Position numbers and translations under genes: made by a program
Notes under the pieces: generated by a model
What the model was told of the DNA's origin: nothing
The model's database searches: none
Seen by the model: the letters and a program-made list of their open reading frames with translations, nothing else
Shown here: positions 53,366 through 61,652 of the stretch, piece after piece
Position numbering within the stretch: position 1 is the stretch's first letter
Layout: every line of letters starts with the position of its first letter
Assembly (NCBI RefSeq): GCF_009498215.1
Contig: NZ_CP043499.1
Span: 1,376,001-1,440,000, forward strand
Length of the DNA stretch: 64,000 bases
Origin: Rhizobium grahamii
GTDB taxonomy: Bacteria; Pseudomonadota; Alphaproteobacteria; Rhizobiales; Rhizobiaceae
Direction: 5' to 3'

Positions 53366-54415
53366 ATGCCAGATACAATCAACCATCAGCGTCGAGGCTT
53401 GCTCGGTGCTGCCGCACTGACTGTTGCCGCGGTCGAATTCGGACTTATCGGGTCGGCCAAAGCTCAGACACAGGGCACAGCCGACACCGCAGCGGCTGTC
53501 AAACCAGGCTCCCACACATCGTTTGAAGCATTGAAGCAAGTGAAAACAAAAGTGCTGGACATCGGCTACGCCGAAGCCGGCCCGGCGGACGGCCCTGTTG
53601 CGCTTCTGCTGCATGGCTGGCCGTATGACATTTACAGCTATGTCGATGTCGCTCCCATTCTCGCGGCGGCCGGCTACCGGGTTATCATCCCCTATCTGCG
53701 CGGCTACGGAACAACTCGCTTTCTCTCGAAGAACGCCTTCCGCAATGCGCAGCAGGCCGCCCTTGCTGTCGATATGATCGAGTTCATGGACGCGCTGAAG
53801 ATCAAGGAAGCCGTCGTCGGCGGGTTCGATTGGGGCGCCCGGACTGTCAACATCATGGCGGCCCTCTGGCCTGAGCGATGCAAGGGCATGGTGTCGGTCA
53901 GCGGCTATTTGATTGGCAGCCAGGAAGCGAACAAGAAGCCGCTCCCGCCTCAAGCCGAACTCGCCTGGTGGTATCAGTACTATTTTGCAACGGAGCGCGG
54001 CCGCGAGGGATACGACAAATACCGGCACGACTTCGCGAAGCTCATCTGGAAGCTGGCTTCGCCGGACTGGCACTTCGACGACGCGACGTTCGATCGCTCC
54101 GCAAAAGCACTCGAGAACGAGGACAATGTTGCGATCACCATCGACAACTACCGTTGGCGGTTGGGTCTTGCGGAAAGCCAGCGGGAGTACGACGCCCTCG
54201 AAAGAAAGCTCGCCACATCCCCAACCATCGGCATTCCGACAATTACGATGGAAGGTGATGCCAACGGTGCGCCGCATCCCGCGCCGGCAAGCTACGCCGA
54301 CAAATTCACGGGCAAGTACGAGCATCGCGATGTGACCGGCGGGATTGGTCACAACCTGCCGCAGGAAGCCCCGCAAGCCTTTGCACAGGCCATGCTGGAC
54401 GTCGCGCGCCTCTAA
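53366..54415 (+). CDS. Tat-exported alpha/beta hydrolase (epoxide-hydrolase/dehalogenase-like)
   Basis: A 349-residue hydrolase with an N-terminal twin-arginine signal (NHQRRGLLGAAALTVAAVEFG), so it is probably periplasmic after folding with its substrate site formed. The oxyanion motif is HGWPYD at 83-88, the nucleophile D155 in GGFDWGART and the base H329 in GIGHNLPQEAP. An aspartate nucleophile with HGWP belongs to the epoxide-hydrolase/haloalkane-dehalogenase branch rather than to Ser esterases. The ATG at 53366 follows GGAGA. A hairpin at 54426-54454 follows the stop. Confidence 0.87.
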   Translation: MPDTINHQRRGLLGAAALTVAAVEFGLIGSAKAQTQGTADTAAAVKPGSHTSFEALKQVKTKVLDIGYAEAGPADGPVALLLHGWPYDIYSYVDVAPILAAAGYRVIIPYLRGYGTTRFLSKNAFRNAQQAALAVDMIEFMDALKIKEAVVGGFDWGARTVNIMAALWPERCKGMVSVSGYLIGSQEANKKPLPPQAELAWWYQYYFATERGREGYDKYRHDFAKLIWKLASPDWHFDDATFDRSAKALENEDNVAITIDNYRWRLGLAESQREYDALERKLATSPTIGIPTITMEGDANGAPHPAPASYADKFTGKYEHRDVTGGIGHNLPQEAPQAFAQAMLDVARL

Positions 54416-54425
54416 TCGCAGAAAT

Positions 54426-54454
54426 CGGCTGCCGAACTCTCGTTTCGGCAGCCG
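54426..54454 (+). terminator. Hairpin downstream of the Tat-exported hydrolase
   Basis: CGGCTGCCGAA (54426-54436) pairs with TTCGGCAGCCG (54444-54454) around CTCTCGT; no T tract follows. The rest of the gap to ohr (about 280 bp) shows no gene. Confidence 0.55.
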
Positions 54455-54733
54455 GATAGCTGTGCGCCACCACGACTCAATAGGCGGCCAGTTGTGCCGC
54501 ACGGGTCACATGTCTTCCTCAAGAGATTCGAAGTCCCCTCCGCCTGCGTTGCGTTAGGCCGCCCTAGCCTGCCGCCAGAAGCGGCGGGCGCCGATTGTGC
54601 TGCAATAAGGCAATTCCTCTACGTTTCGATACACTTAGCGCCACTGTCGGAAATATACGAGATACGTCCCTGCGTCAGAATCGGAACTGTAAAGACGTGT
54701 CGCATCCCGCGACCCCGATAAAGGACGTGCCCC

Positions 54734-55150
54734 ATGACGACGATCGACAAAGTGCTCTATACCGCCAAAACACACGTGACCGGAGGTCGCGACGGTTTTG
54801 CCAGGAGCAGTGACGAGCAGCTTATTATCAGGCTTTCGCCTCCCGGCAGCAATCATGCCGGCACCAATCCCGAGCAGCTTTTTGCAGCTGGCTGGTCGGC
54901 CTGCTTCATTGGCGCAATGAGCCACGCTGCGGTGAAACGCGGTATCAAGATGCCCGCCGATACCGCCGTGGACGCGGAAGTTGATCTGGGAATGACAAAC
55001 GGCGGCTATCTGCTGCAGGCAAGATTGCGCGTCACCCTGCCTGGCCTGGATGGTGAAACCGCTCGCAGCCTTGTCTCCGAGGCGCATCAGAATTGCCCAT
55101 ACTCCAAAGCAACCCGCGGCAATATCAACGTCGAGATTTCCGTCGCTTGA
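54734..55150 (+). CDS. ohr: Organic hydroperoxide resistance protein Ohr
   Basis: A 138-residue OsmC/Ohr-family thiol peroxidase that detoxifies organic hydroperoxides. The two active-site cysteines are C57 in GWSACF and C121 in NCPYSKATRGN, the classical Ohr pair. The N-terminal YTAKTHVTGGRDG is also typical. The ATG at 54734 lacks a strong ribosome site. No ohrR gene is adjacent in the window, though such regulators are often neighbours. It complements the AhpCF system 47 kb away. Confidence 0.94.
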   Translation: MTTIDKVLYTAKTHVTGGRDGFARSSDEQLIIRLSPPGSNHAGTNPEQLFAAGWSACFIGAMSHAAVKRGIKMPADTAVDAEVDLGMTNGGYLLQARLRVTLPGLDGETARSLVSEAHQNCPYSKATRGNINVEISVA

Positions 55151-55209
55151 TGCAGCGCGGACCCGCCCCGTTGACACAGGGAGGGGGAGGCCCCTCCCGA
55201 GGAGTTGAG

Positions 55210-55359
55210 ATGAAAGCAGCAGTTATCGCCATTCTTGTCGCCAGCGTGCTCGCAGCGCCCTGCATATACGAGATCAGTTCGAAAGAACCATCCCCACTCG
55301 TGGGCCTCATTGACGCCTCGCGCCTCGGCCAGGAGCCACTACCGACGACCGGTCCATGA
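55210..55359 (+). CDS. Small exported protein, 49 aa
   Basis: ATG at 55210 with GAGGAG six bases upstream. The N-terminal MKAAVIAILVASVLAAPC is a short signal peptide or membrane anchor, possibly with a lipobox-like A-A-P-C; the rest is polar and Pro-rich. It follows ohr by 60 bp in the same direction. No family is recognised. Confidence 0.55.
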   Translation: MKAAVIAILVASVLAAPCIYEISSKEPSPLVGLIDASRLGQEPLPTTGP

Positions 55360-55645
55360 GCTCCAATGCGGAGTGCCATGGTCGGTTCCTGTTTCAGGCG
55401 AAAGCCATCAGGTAGTTAAGCCATACGCCGACACGGATTGGCCTTCGCGCAGACGGTGGCCGATCCGCAAAGTCATGGCAAAGGCGAGTGTCGGCAGTCG
55501 GATGGACGTCGCACAATAGCTCGACGACTGGCTACGCCAGCAGAGACGATGCAGAGCTCAAGAAGCAATGAGCAACAGCGACCGCCGCTGGAAATAGGGC
55601 GGTACGATCGCAGCTATTCCATTACATGCGCCATTCGCGGACCGC

Positions 55646-56401
55646 TCAAACACCCCTTTGTGTGGCGGGTACGCGCGACTGATTGACGTGGGCCGAGAAG
55701 ACATAGCCTTCGCTCCGCACGGTCTTGATGTAGACGGGATCACGGGCGTCGTCATTCAGTCTCTGGCGGAGCCGGCTGACGAGCAGGTCGATAGAGCGGT
55801 CGAATACATCCGCATCCTTGCCCTGGCTGAGATATAGAAGTTGATCGCGACTGAGCACGCGATGCGCGTGATCCAGAAACACCTTGAGAAGCCGATACTC
55901 TCCTCCGCTGAGCGCAACCGACATTCCTCCCTTGTCGAAGAGACGGCGGGCAGCGGTATCAAGCATCCACTTTCCGAAGGCCACCACATCCGGCAGCCAG
56001 GCCTCGTTCAAGTTCGGCGGCATCATTCTCGCGCGCCGCAGGATTGCATTGATGCGTGCCAATAGCTCACGAGCGGAAAACGGCTTCGTCAGGTAGTCAT
56101 CCGCACCCATCTCAAGACCCAGGATTCTATCCGCATCATCCGATCTCGAGGTCAGCATGATGATCGGCATCGCTCGTTCCTTCATCGAGCGCAACTCCCG
56201 GCAGAGCTCGAGACCATCATCTCCCGGCATCATGATATCAAGAACGATCAAATCGAATGCATTTGCTTCCAGGTGGCCGCGCATCTGACGGCCGTCTGCC
56301 GCTGCCGTTACACGGAATCCGTTCTTTCTAAGGTAATCAGATATGAGTTCGCGGATGTCACGGTCATCATCCACGACAAGTATGTGATCGATGTGTTCCA
56401 T
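55646..56401 (-). CDS. Orphan OmpR-family response regulator
   Basis: A 251-residue response regulator. The receiver domain (1-120) has acidic DDD at 11-13, the phosphorylation site D55 and the switch Lys K106 in LTKPFSARE. The winged-helix DNA-binding domain (about 140-240) has FDRSIDLLVSRLRQRL. No kinase is adjacent in the window, so it is an orphan here. Its receiver and the VirG-like regulator at 60724 share similar landmarks but are not close duplicates. Confidence 0.9.
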   Translation of the reverse strand: MEHIDHILVVDDDRDIRELISDYLRKNGFRVTAAADGRQMRGHLEANAFDLIVLDIMMPGDDGLELCRELRSMKERAMPIIMLTSRSDDADRILGLEMGADDYLTKPFSARELLARINAILRRARMMPPNLNEAWLPDVVAFGKWMLDTAARRLFDKGGMSVALSGGEYRLLKVFLDHAHRVLSRDQLLYLSQGKDADVFDRSIDLLVSRLRQRLNDDARDPVYIKTVRSEGYVFSAHVNQSRVPATQRGV

Positions 56402-56471
56402 ATTCGCCTCTAATTTATTCTTCTGAAATCGCGGAATTGCTACCGCTGTCTAAAATCCCTGGGCACAGTGC

Positions 56472-56651
56472 TCATCCATGTTTTGGATCATTGTTGCTCT
56501 GTTCGATCGCGTCCTCGAAGGGCATCTCCCGGCGAAACTTTTTGATTCCGGAAGCAACGTCTTCCATCAATGCAGGAAACTTCCCGCGGCCGAATAGCAG
56601 CACGAGAATTGCGAGGACGATTAGCCAGTGCCACGCGCTGAACGATCCCAT
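56472..56651 (-). CDS. TatA/TatE-family translocase subunit, solitary copy
   Basis: A 59-residue protein with a single N-terminal helix (WHWLIVLAILVLLFGRG), the FGRGK hinge and an amphipathic helix (FPALMEDVASGIKKFRREM), as in TatA/E. No tatB or tatC is nearby, so it is probably a paralogue to the main tatABC. The ATG at 56651 begins MGSFSAWHW. It could serve a particular Tat substrate, such as the twin-arginine hydrolase 2 kb away. Confidence 0.87.
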   Translation of the reverse strand: MGSFSAWHWLIVLAILVLLFGRGKFPALMEDVASGIKKFRREMPFEDAIEQSNNDPKHG

Positions 56652-57087
56652 ATATGCCTCCATAGGCTCAACGATCGACGATATTCAGATTACAATCTCT
56701 TGGTTTTGGATGGACTGTTCTGTCGGGACCGTTGGTGCCCCACACATCAGCTTCCATCGGTGAGAAAACAGCACCGATGTATCGCAGCTATGTCCGCAAG
56801 CTTATCTAATTGAAGGCTATTGTAGCTGCCGTCGGGTTCGACACATTGAGATACAATGTCGCGTATGACGACCATCTCGGACGCGGCACTGAGGTACAAG
56901 TTTCCCGCACCACCCCGTCGTCTGAGAACTGCCAGGACAATTCATCGCCAGCGCGACTGCCGACAGCAGGTTCTTGCGCCCGGCCACATGCTCTGCGGCC
57001 ACCCCTGCGCTCTTTCAGGCTTCTGCCTGTTATCGGAACGCCGCCGGGATGGGCGGCGTTTCAGGTTGTTCGCGATGTCGAGCAGTT
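56652..57087. other. 436-bp gap with one hairpin
   Basis: No supported gene. AACGCCGCC (57037-57045) pairs with GGCGGCGTT (57052-57060) around a six-base loop, 28 bp after the stop of the cytochrome P460 gene on the minus strand; T residues are few on both sides. It may be the 3' end of that transcript. Confidence 0.5.
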
Positions 57088-57597
57088 TTACTGCGCGTAT
57101 CGAGTGAAGACGTAGTCATGGTCTTTCACTCTCGACTCGTGACACGCCAAACAGGTTTCGTGTTGAGCCAGATCGACAGGTTTGCCATCGATGAAACGTC
57201 CAAATCCCCACCCGTGGCTATCAGGGTACTTCTTGGAATCCTTCACCATCACCTGGACAGTCGTCGGGGCGCCCGGCACCGTCGCCGGCGGGAATTCCGT
57301 CGATTGCTTCCGCTTGTAGGCAAGCTTGACGAGGATGGAGCCATCCGGGAACGGCAGCGTCCCGCTCTTGTAGGCGTCGATGGCGATATCGTTTGCCAAA
57401 ACCGCCCGCAATTCGTCCAACGGCGGCGCTTCCTGGGCCGGAGCGACAAACTTCCAGTCGCGATAGCCTTCAGGGATCGTGACGCCGTAAATCGGCGAAG
57501 CATTCGCGGGAGGTGCTTCGGTGGCCTCGGAGTAGGATACCGCGACAGCAAAACCGGCAGCCGCAACGGCAACCGCACTAACAATAGCAAGCTTCAT
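57088..57597 (-). CDS. Cytochrome P460-family heme protein
   Basis: A 169-residue periplasmic cytochrome. A signal-like N-terminus (MKLAIVSAVAVAAAGFAVAVS) precedes the P460 domain (about 36-165). Heme binding is through C149-L-A-C152-H153. P460 cytochromes oxidise hydroxylamine or detoxify NO and sulfide-type species. The substrate is unknown and no nitrogen-oxide genes are adjacent. The start is ATG 57597. Confidence 0.88.
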   Translation of the reverse strand: MKLAIVSAVAVAAAGFAVAVSYSEATEAPPANASPIYGVTIPEGYRDWKFVAPAQEAPPLDELRAVLANDIAIDAYKSGTLPFPDGSILVKLAYKRKQSTEFPPATVPGAPTTVQVMVKDSKKYPDSHGWGFGRFIDGKPVDLAQHETCLACHESRVKDHDYVFTRYAQ

Positions 57598-57728
57598 TCC
57601 ACACTCCTACGGTGATCACGCTTCCTGAAGAACATCACCGGTGAATGTATCTGTCGGATTTCAGCCGCATACCGTTTTGTATCGGTGTGTACTTCGCGTG
57701 CGATTGGCTTAAGCGAAGCTACTGGTCG

Positions 57729-57914
57729 TCAGGACTTGTCCCTGTTGCGGGGATCCAACTGGAAGACCAGCCACATCCCGCCCGCGATCAGGAAGACACT
57801 GAACACGTTCCAAACGAAAAAAACCGGCAGACCGAAAACCGTTCGATCGCTGTTGCAGGCAATACTCCCTGCGAAAACGATCGCCACCATGATGAAAACG
57901 ATCACTCCTCTCAC
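57729..57914 (-). CDS. DUF3311 small membrane protein, partner of the SSS transporter
   Basis: A 61-residue two-helix membrane protein (VIVFIMVAIVFAGSIACN and PVFFVWNVFSVFLIAGGMWLVFQLDP) of the DUF3311 type, typically encoded next to sodium:solute symporters. The GTG at 57914 has GGAGGCGAC just upstream. It lies 43 bp after the transporter on the same strand and probably belongs to its operon. Confidence 0.82.
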   Translation of the reverse strand: MRGVIVFIMVAIVFAGSIACNSDRTVFGLPVFFVWNVFSVFLIAGGMWLVFQLDPRNRDKS

Positions 57915-57957
57915 AGTCGCCTCCGATGCACGTGTTTCGCGGGAGCCATTTTGAAAG

Positions 57958-59424
57958 CTACCTGTAGTTTGTGGACGAGACGGGACGCTGCGCCGTCGCG
58001 ACACTGACAAGCAATGCCACCAGGACATTCAGCGTCAACGCTATGAATCCGGTATTGACCTGCTTGATCATGAGAGGAGCATCGGGAAAGAAACTCGAAA
58101 TGGTCAGGCCGGTTGTTACGACCACGCCGACAGTGCCGACTCCCACGATAATGCCGGCCGCAGCCCCCTCTTTTGTGAAAGGGTTTCTGGGCAGCAGACT
58201 GGCAAAGAGGGCGGGAAACAGCTGGGTCACGATGCTGTAGCCCATGATCAGGATGGCGACGATACTTTCTCCTCCGACAAGGGTGAAGTAGACAGCAACG
58301 CTGCTAATCAAGACGACAGACAGACGCGCGGACGTCGTTGCACCCTTGTCGGACATGGCGGGTGCCAGGCGTTTGACGATATTGGTCGATATCAACGCCG
58401 AGCCGACGATCAGGATCGTCGAACCTGGAACAAGTGCGGTGAGAACTCCCGCAGCTCCGATGACGCCGACGAACCATGGATCGAAGGTCTTGATGGACAG
58501 TTTCAGGAGAGCGAGATCTATCTCGCCGCCTTGCAGTCCAGGCACCTGTAAGACAGCAGCAAATCCTACCAGCATCGCGAAGAGCATAACCAGGGCGTAA
58601 AGCGGCATAAAGACCGCGTTTCGCCGAAATGCGGCCTCTGTTTTGGAGGTGTAGACCGACGAGAACGTGTGCGGCCACATGTATAGACCGAGGGCAGACA
58701 GCGCTATCGTGCTGCAGTACCAGGCAATCGTTTCTCCAGTGTCCGGCAGCGAGAGAAATCCCGGCTTCGCGATCTCGATCTGCGCGAACATTTCGCCGAT
58801 GCCACCGTAATAATGATAGGGAAGATAGATCCCGAGAAATGCGCAGATGACCCAGGTCGTGCCGTCTTTAACCGTCGCCGCCCAGGCCGATCCCCGCATG
58901 CCGGACGCGATCACGTATAACGCCATAACGGCCGCCCCGACGATGATTGCGACCGCATGGGGTATTTTACCGTCCGACACGGTCTCCGCTATGATGCCCA
59001 ATCCTTTCAGCTGCAGGATCAGGTAGGGAATCAAGGCCACCAGACCGACGATCGTTACCAGTAGTCCAAGACCGGAACTCTGGTACTTCTGCTCAAAAAA
59101 ATCCGGTTGAGTGACCAGCTTTCGCTCACTGGCAAAGCGCCATATGGGAGGGAGCAACCAGTACGAAGAAATGAACGCCAAGCAGGTGTAGGTTAAGATG
59201 TAGAACGCGGCTCCGCCCTTTCCGTAGGCGAACCCGCTCGCTCCCAGGAATGTAAACGTCGTGTAGATTTCGCCAGCCATGAGAACGAAAACAAGCAGGG
59301 CTCCAAAGCGTCTTCCACCGAGCGCCCATTGCTCAAGACTGACAGGTCGCTGGGCTCGCCCCAGATAGCCCACAAGCACGATGCCAGCAGTAATTCCGAA
59401 AACGAAAAGGAGCGCGATGTTCAT
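57958..59424 (-). CDS. SSS-family monocarboxylate transporter (MctP-like)
   Basis: A 488-residue sodium/solute symporter with about thirteen membrane helices. LQLKGLGIIAETVSDG and the helix around ALVPGSTILIVGSALISTNIV correspond to SSS signature segments. The DUF3311 companion and overall length match the MctP monocarboxylate permease of rhizobia that I recall, which moves pyruvate, lactate and alanine. The ATG at 59424 starts MNIALLFVFG. No mctSR-type regulators are next to it. The exact substrate remains inference. Confidence 0.86.
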   Translation of the reverse strand: MNIALLFVFGITAGIVLVGYLGRAQRPVSLEQWALGGRRFGALLVFVLMAGEIYTTFTFLGASGFAYGKGGAAFYILTYTCLAFISSYWLLPPIWRFASERKLVTQPDFFEQKYQSSGLGLLVTIVGLVALIPYLILQLKGLGIIAETVSDGKIPHAVAIIVGAAVMALYVIASGMRGSAWAATVKDGTTWVICAFLGIYLPYHYYGGIGEMFAQIEIAKPGFLSLPDTGETIAWYCSTIALSALGLYMWPHTFSSVYTSKTEAAFRRNAVFMPLYALVMLFAMLVGFAAVLQVPGLQGGEIDLALLKLSIKTFDPWFVGVIGAAGVLTALVPGSTILIVGSALISTNIVKRLAPAMSDKGATTSARLSVVLISSVAVYFTLVGGESIVAILIMGYSIVTQLFPALFASLLPRNPFTKEGAAAGIIVGVGTVGVVVTTGLTISSFFPDAPLMIKQVNTGFIALTLNVLVALLVSVATAQRPVSSTNYR

Positions 59425-59869
59425 GTCCGCCGCCACTCCAAGGTTAGGCCCCGCCCGTTCTCACGGCAGCTAGAAAGCCAGCAATTAGTTGCCTTCAACC
59501 TGATCGCTTCCGCATCCTCGATTGCTCGGACTATCGACAGCATCCCGCCGGGCCGACCATCGCAAGGCAGCAACAAGCTGCCGTCGGTCACTCTCTTTTT
59601 TCTCATGGTCTGCTTTGATGTTTAGGCGCTCCAACCAACGGCGACAATATCGTCTCGTCCACTGGCTGACCAGCGCCGTTGAGATCGCTCACGCGCCTAT
59701 CGTCTTACGATCGTAATAATCACCGCCAGGCTGTTACGATTAAAATCAGAATGATCACTTCTGCAACAAAGCCCTCACGTTCCGACCGCAGATCTTGGCA
59801 GGGAAAACGGGTGCACCCGCAAATATCTTCGGCGGCATAAAGCCCCCGTTCATTTTGATCGGAAAAGAG
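59425..59869. other. 445-bp gap without a supported gene
   Basis: No convincing coding frame, hairpin with T tract, or promoter motif is visible between the SSS start and the GT29-like gene. Confidence 0.4.
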
Positions 59870-60523
59870 ATGGCTCGAATTATCATCGTCGGGAACGGCA
59901 GAATTGACGGAAGGTTTGCCTCCACAATTGACGCGGCAGATCTGGTCGTGCGTTTGGACGACTGCCGGTCGCAAGGCATTGCGGGAACAAGAACCGACAT
60001 CGTGGCGGTTCGCAATTTTGGGCAGCCGGCGGGATCGATGCTTGCATCGCGGAAATGGCAATCCCAAGCCGCAGTTCAGCAGGCAACCGAGATCTGGGGC
60101 CTCAGCGATCCGAAGAAGTTCAACGCAATACGGCCGCTGGTGGCGGTGTTGCATCCGGAATTGCGCGACTTCTGCGACGACCACTCAGGCGAGTTCGATC
60201 GACTGTGTGCCGCGACTTCAAAGGTCTTTCGTGTGGTGGATGAACGGCTGCATGATTGGGTCGACGATGCTCTTCGCTTCTATGGCCCTGGGCCTTACCT
60301 GGTACCGAGCAGCGAGATTATTTTGGTGGCCGCCGTCCTTGACCGGTTTCCGCGGGCGAATGTAACCATTATAGGCCTTGAGCACTCCGGTCCTGCGTAC
60401 CATCCATTCGCTGCCGAAAGACGACTTGTCGACGAATATGTTGCGGTCGGAAAGCTTAGGCGATTGGAGTTCGCCCCACATCGCTGGCCAAAGTCCGTGC
60501 AGGTCGCCGAGAGCCATTGGTAA
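59870..60523 (+). CDS. GT29/sialyltransferase-like protein ('urease operon accessory protein' type)
   Basis: A 217-residue cytoplasmic protein. The opening MARIIIVGNGRI is followed by DAADLVVRLDDCRS and TDIVAVRNFG, then PYLVPSSEIILVAAVLDRFP and HPFAAERRLVDEYVAVGKLRRLE. This pattern matches proteins I recall in rhizobia as 'urease operon accessory protein', which share the GT29 sialyltransferase-like fold. No urease genes are here, so that name is a family label. The ATG at 59870 follows AAAAGAG. It precedes the VirG-like regulator by 200 bp in the same direction; whether they are linked is unknown. Confidence 0.75.
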   Translation: MARIIIVGNGRIDGRFASTIDAADLVVRLDDCRSQGIAGTRTDIVAVRNFGQPAGSMLASRKWQSQAAVQQATEIWGLSDPKKFNAIRPLVAVLHPELRDFCDDHSGEFDRLCAATSKVFRVVDERLHDWVDDALRFYGPGPYLVPSSEIILVAAVLDRFPRANVTIIGLEHSGPAYHPFAAERRLVDEYVAVGKLRRLEFAPHRWPKSVQVAESHW

Positions 60524-60589
60524 CGGCCTTACTCTATCGGCTGCGAGCCGCTTTACCCTCTCGGAAAATTGCATTTGTAACAAAGCATT

Positions 60590-60612
60590 GCCGATTGAAA
60601 CGCATTTGAAAT
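60590..60612 (+). promoter_or_regulatory. Two vir-box-like repeats upstream of the VirG-like gene
   Basis: TTGAAA occurs at 60595-60600 and 60606-60611, exactly 11 bp apart. Each lies in a 12-base unit (60590-60601 and 60601-60612) that agrees with the vir-box consensus TNCAATTGAAAY at 9 of the 11 defined positions. AAATTGCAT at 60566-60574 may be a third, inverted element. The repeats lie 112-134 bp upstream of the regulator start. By analogy to Agrobacterium the regulator may activate its own gene. Confidence 0.55.
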
Positions 60613-60723
60613 TTGGCGGCGTGATACGAAAAATTCGAACTACAACTCACGCGATCAAGCGACAGTATCGCTGAATATGTGGTACGCAATGCCGGATCAA
60701 CGACTGCCGCCCCAGGGGGAAAC

Positions 60724-61446
60724 GTGAAACACATTCTCGTCGTCGACGATGACAGCAAGCTTCGCGGTCTTCTCATCGATTACCTGTCCCAGCACGCTTT
60801 CAGGGTCACGGGGGTCAAGGACAGTCATCAGCTCGGGCAGGTGTTGCAAGCCGAGCCCGTTGACCTCATCATCGTCGATCTGAACCTCGGCCACGAAGAT
60901 GGCCTAGAGATTGTCCGCACACTATCAGGCAGGTCTGATGCTCCCATCATCATCATCAGCGGCGATCGGCTCGAAGAGACCGACAAAGTCGTCGGGCTTG
61001 AACTCGGCGCCTCCGACTATGTGACAAAGCCATTTGGACTGCGCGAATTCCTTGCGCGTGTCCGCGCCGCGCTCAGAGTTCGTCCCGTCGTTGCCGATCG
61101 CAAAGAGCGGAAGATCTACGCCTTTGACAAGTGGACATTGAACGTCAAGAAGCGGCAGCTAATGTCCGCGGAGGAGAGCGAAGTTAAGTTGACGGCGGGC
61201 GAATTCAATCTCCTGATCGCCTTCCTCGATGCCCCGCGTCAGGTTTTGTCGCGAGAGCAGCTGCTTTCCGCAAGCCGTGTCCATGACGAGGAAATCTTCG
61301 ATCGGAGCATCGACGTCCTGATCCTCCGGCTGCGGCGGAAATTGGAGAGCGATCCATCGACACCAAAACTCATACGCACGGAACGCGGAGCTGGGTACAT
61401 TTTCGACAGCGACGTGGCAATCGAGGCTAGAAGGCGCCCGCGGTAG
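60724..61446 (+). CDS. VirG-like OmpR-family response regulator
   Basis: A 240-residue regulator strikingly similar to Agrobacterium VirG as I recall it. The receiver has D8-D10, phosphorylation site D52 in VDLNLGHEDGLEIVR, IISGDRLEETDKVVGLELGASDYVTKPF with K102, and REFLARVRAALRVRP. The DNA-binding domain has KLTAGEFNLLIAFLDAPRQVLSREQLL, DRSIDVLILRLRRKLE and RGAGYIFD. The start is GTG at 60724 with GGGGGAA upstream; a GTG at 60679 has no site. The vir-box-like repeats lie upstream and a VirA-like kinase follows 206 bp downstream. In the tumour-inducing system this pair senses plant phenolics and sugars; the signal here is unknown. Confidence 0.9.
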   Translation: MKHILVVDDDSKLRGLLIDYLSQHAFRVTGVKDSHQLGQVLQAEPVDLIIVDLNLGHEDGLEIVRTLSGRSDAPIIIISGDRLEETDKVVGLELGASDYVTKPFGLREFLARVRAALRVRPVVADRKERKIYAFDKWTLNVKKRQLMSAEESEVKLTAGEFNLLIAFLDAPRQVLSREQLLSASRVHDEEIFDRSIDVLILRLRRKLESDPSTPKLIRTERGAGYIFDSDVAIEARRRPR

Positions 61447-61652
61447 GCGCAGGGCACCTCGTCGGCTTCCATTTTTCGGCGCCAGCGTGCGAATTCCCGA
61501 TCAACTATACCAACGTATCGGTTGTGCGGCATCAGGCCGGGGTTCCAATGTAAGTGCGTATATGTTTTAGGCGTTTCGAAGAATCCGCGTGAAAGCCCGT
61601 ACAGAGAGCCGTATAGCTCCCTTGCCCACGACCGGACCCACTTGGTTAGACG

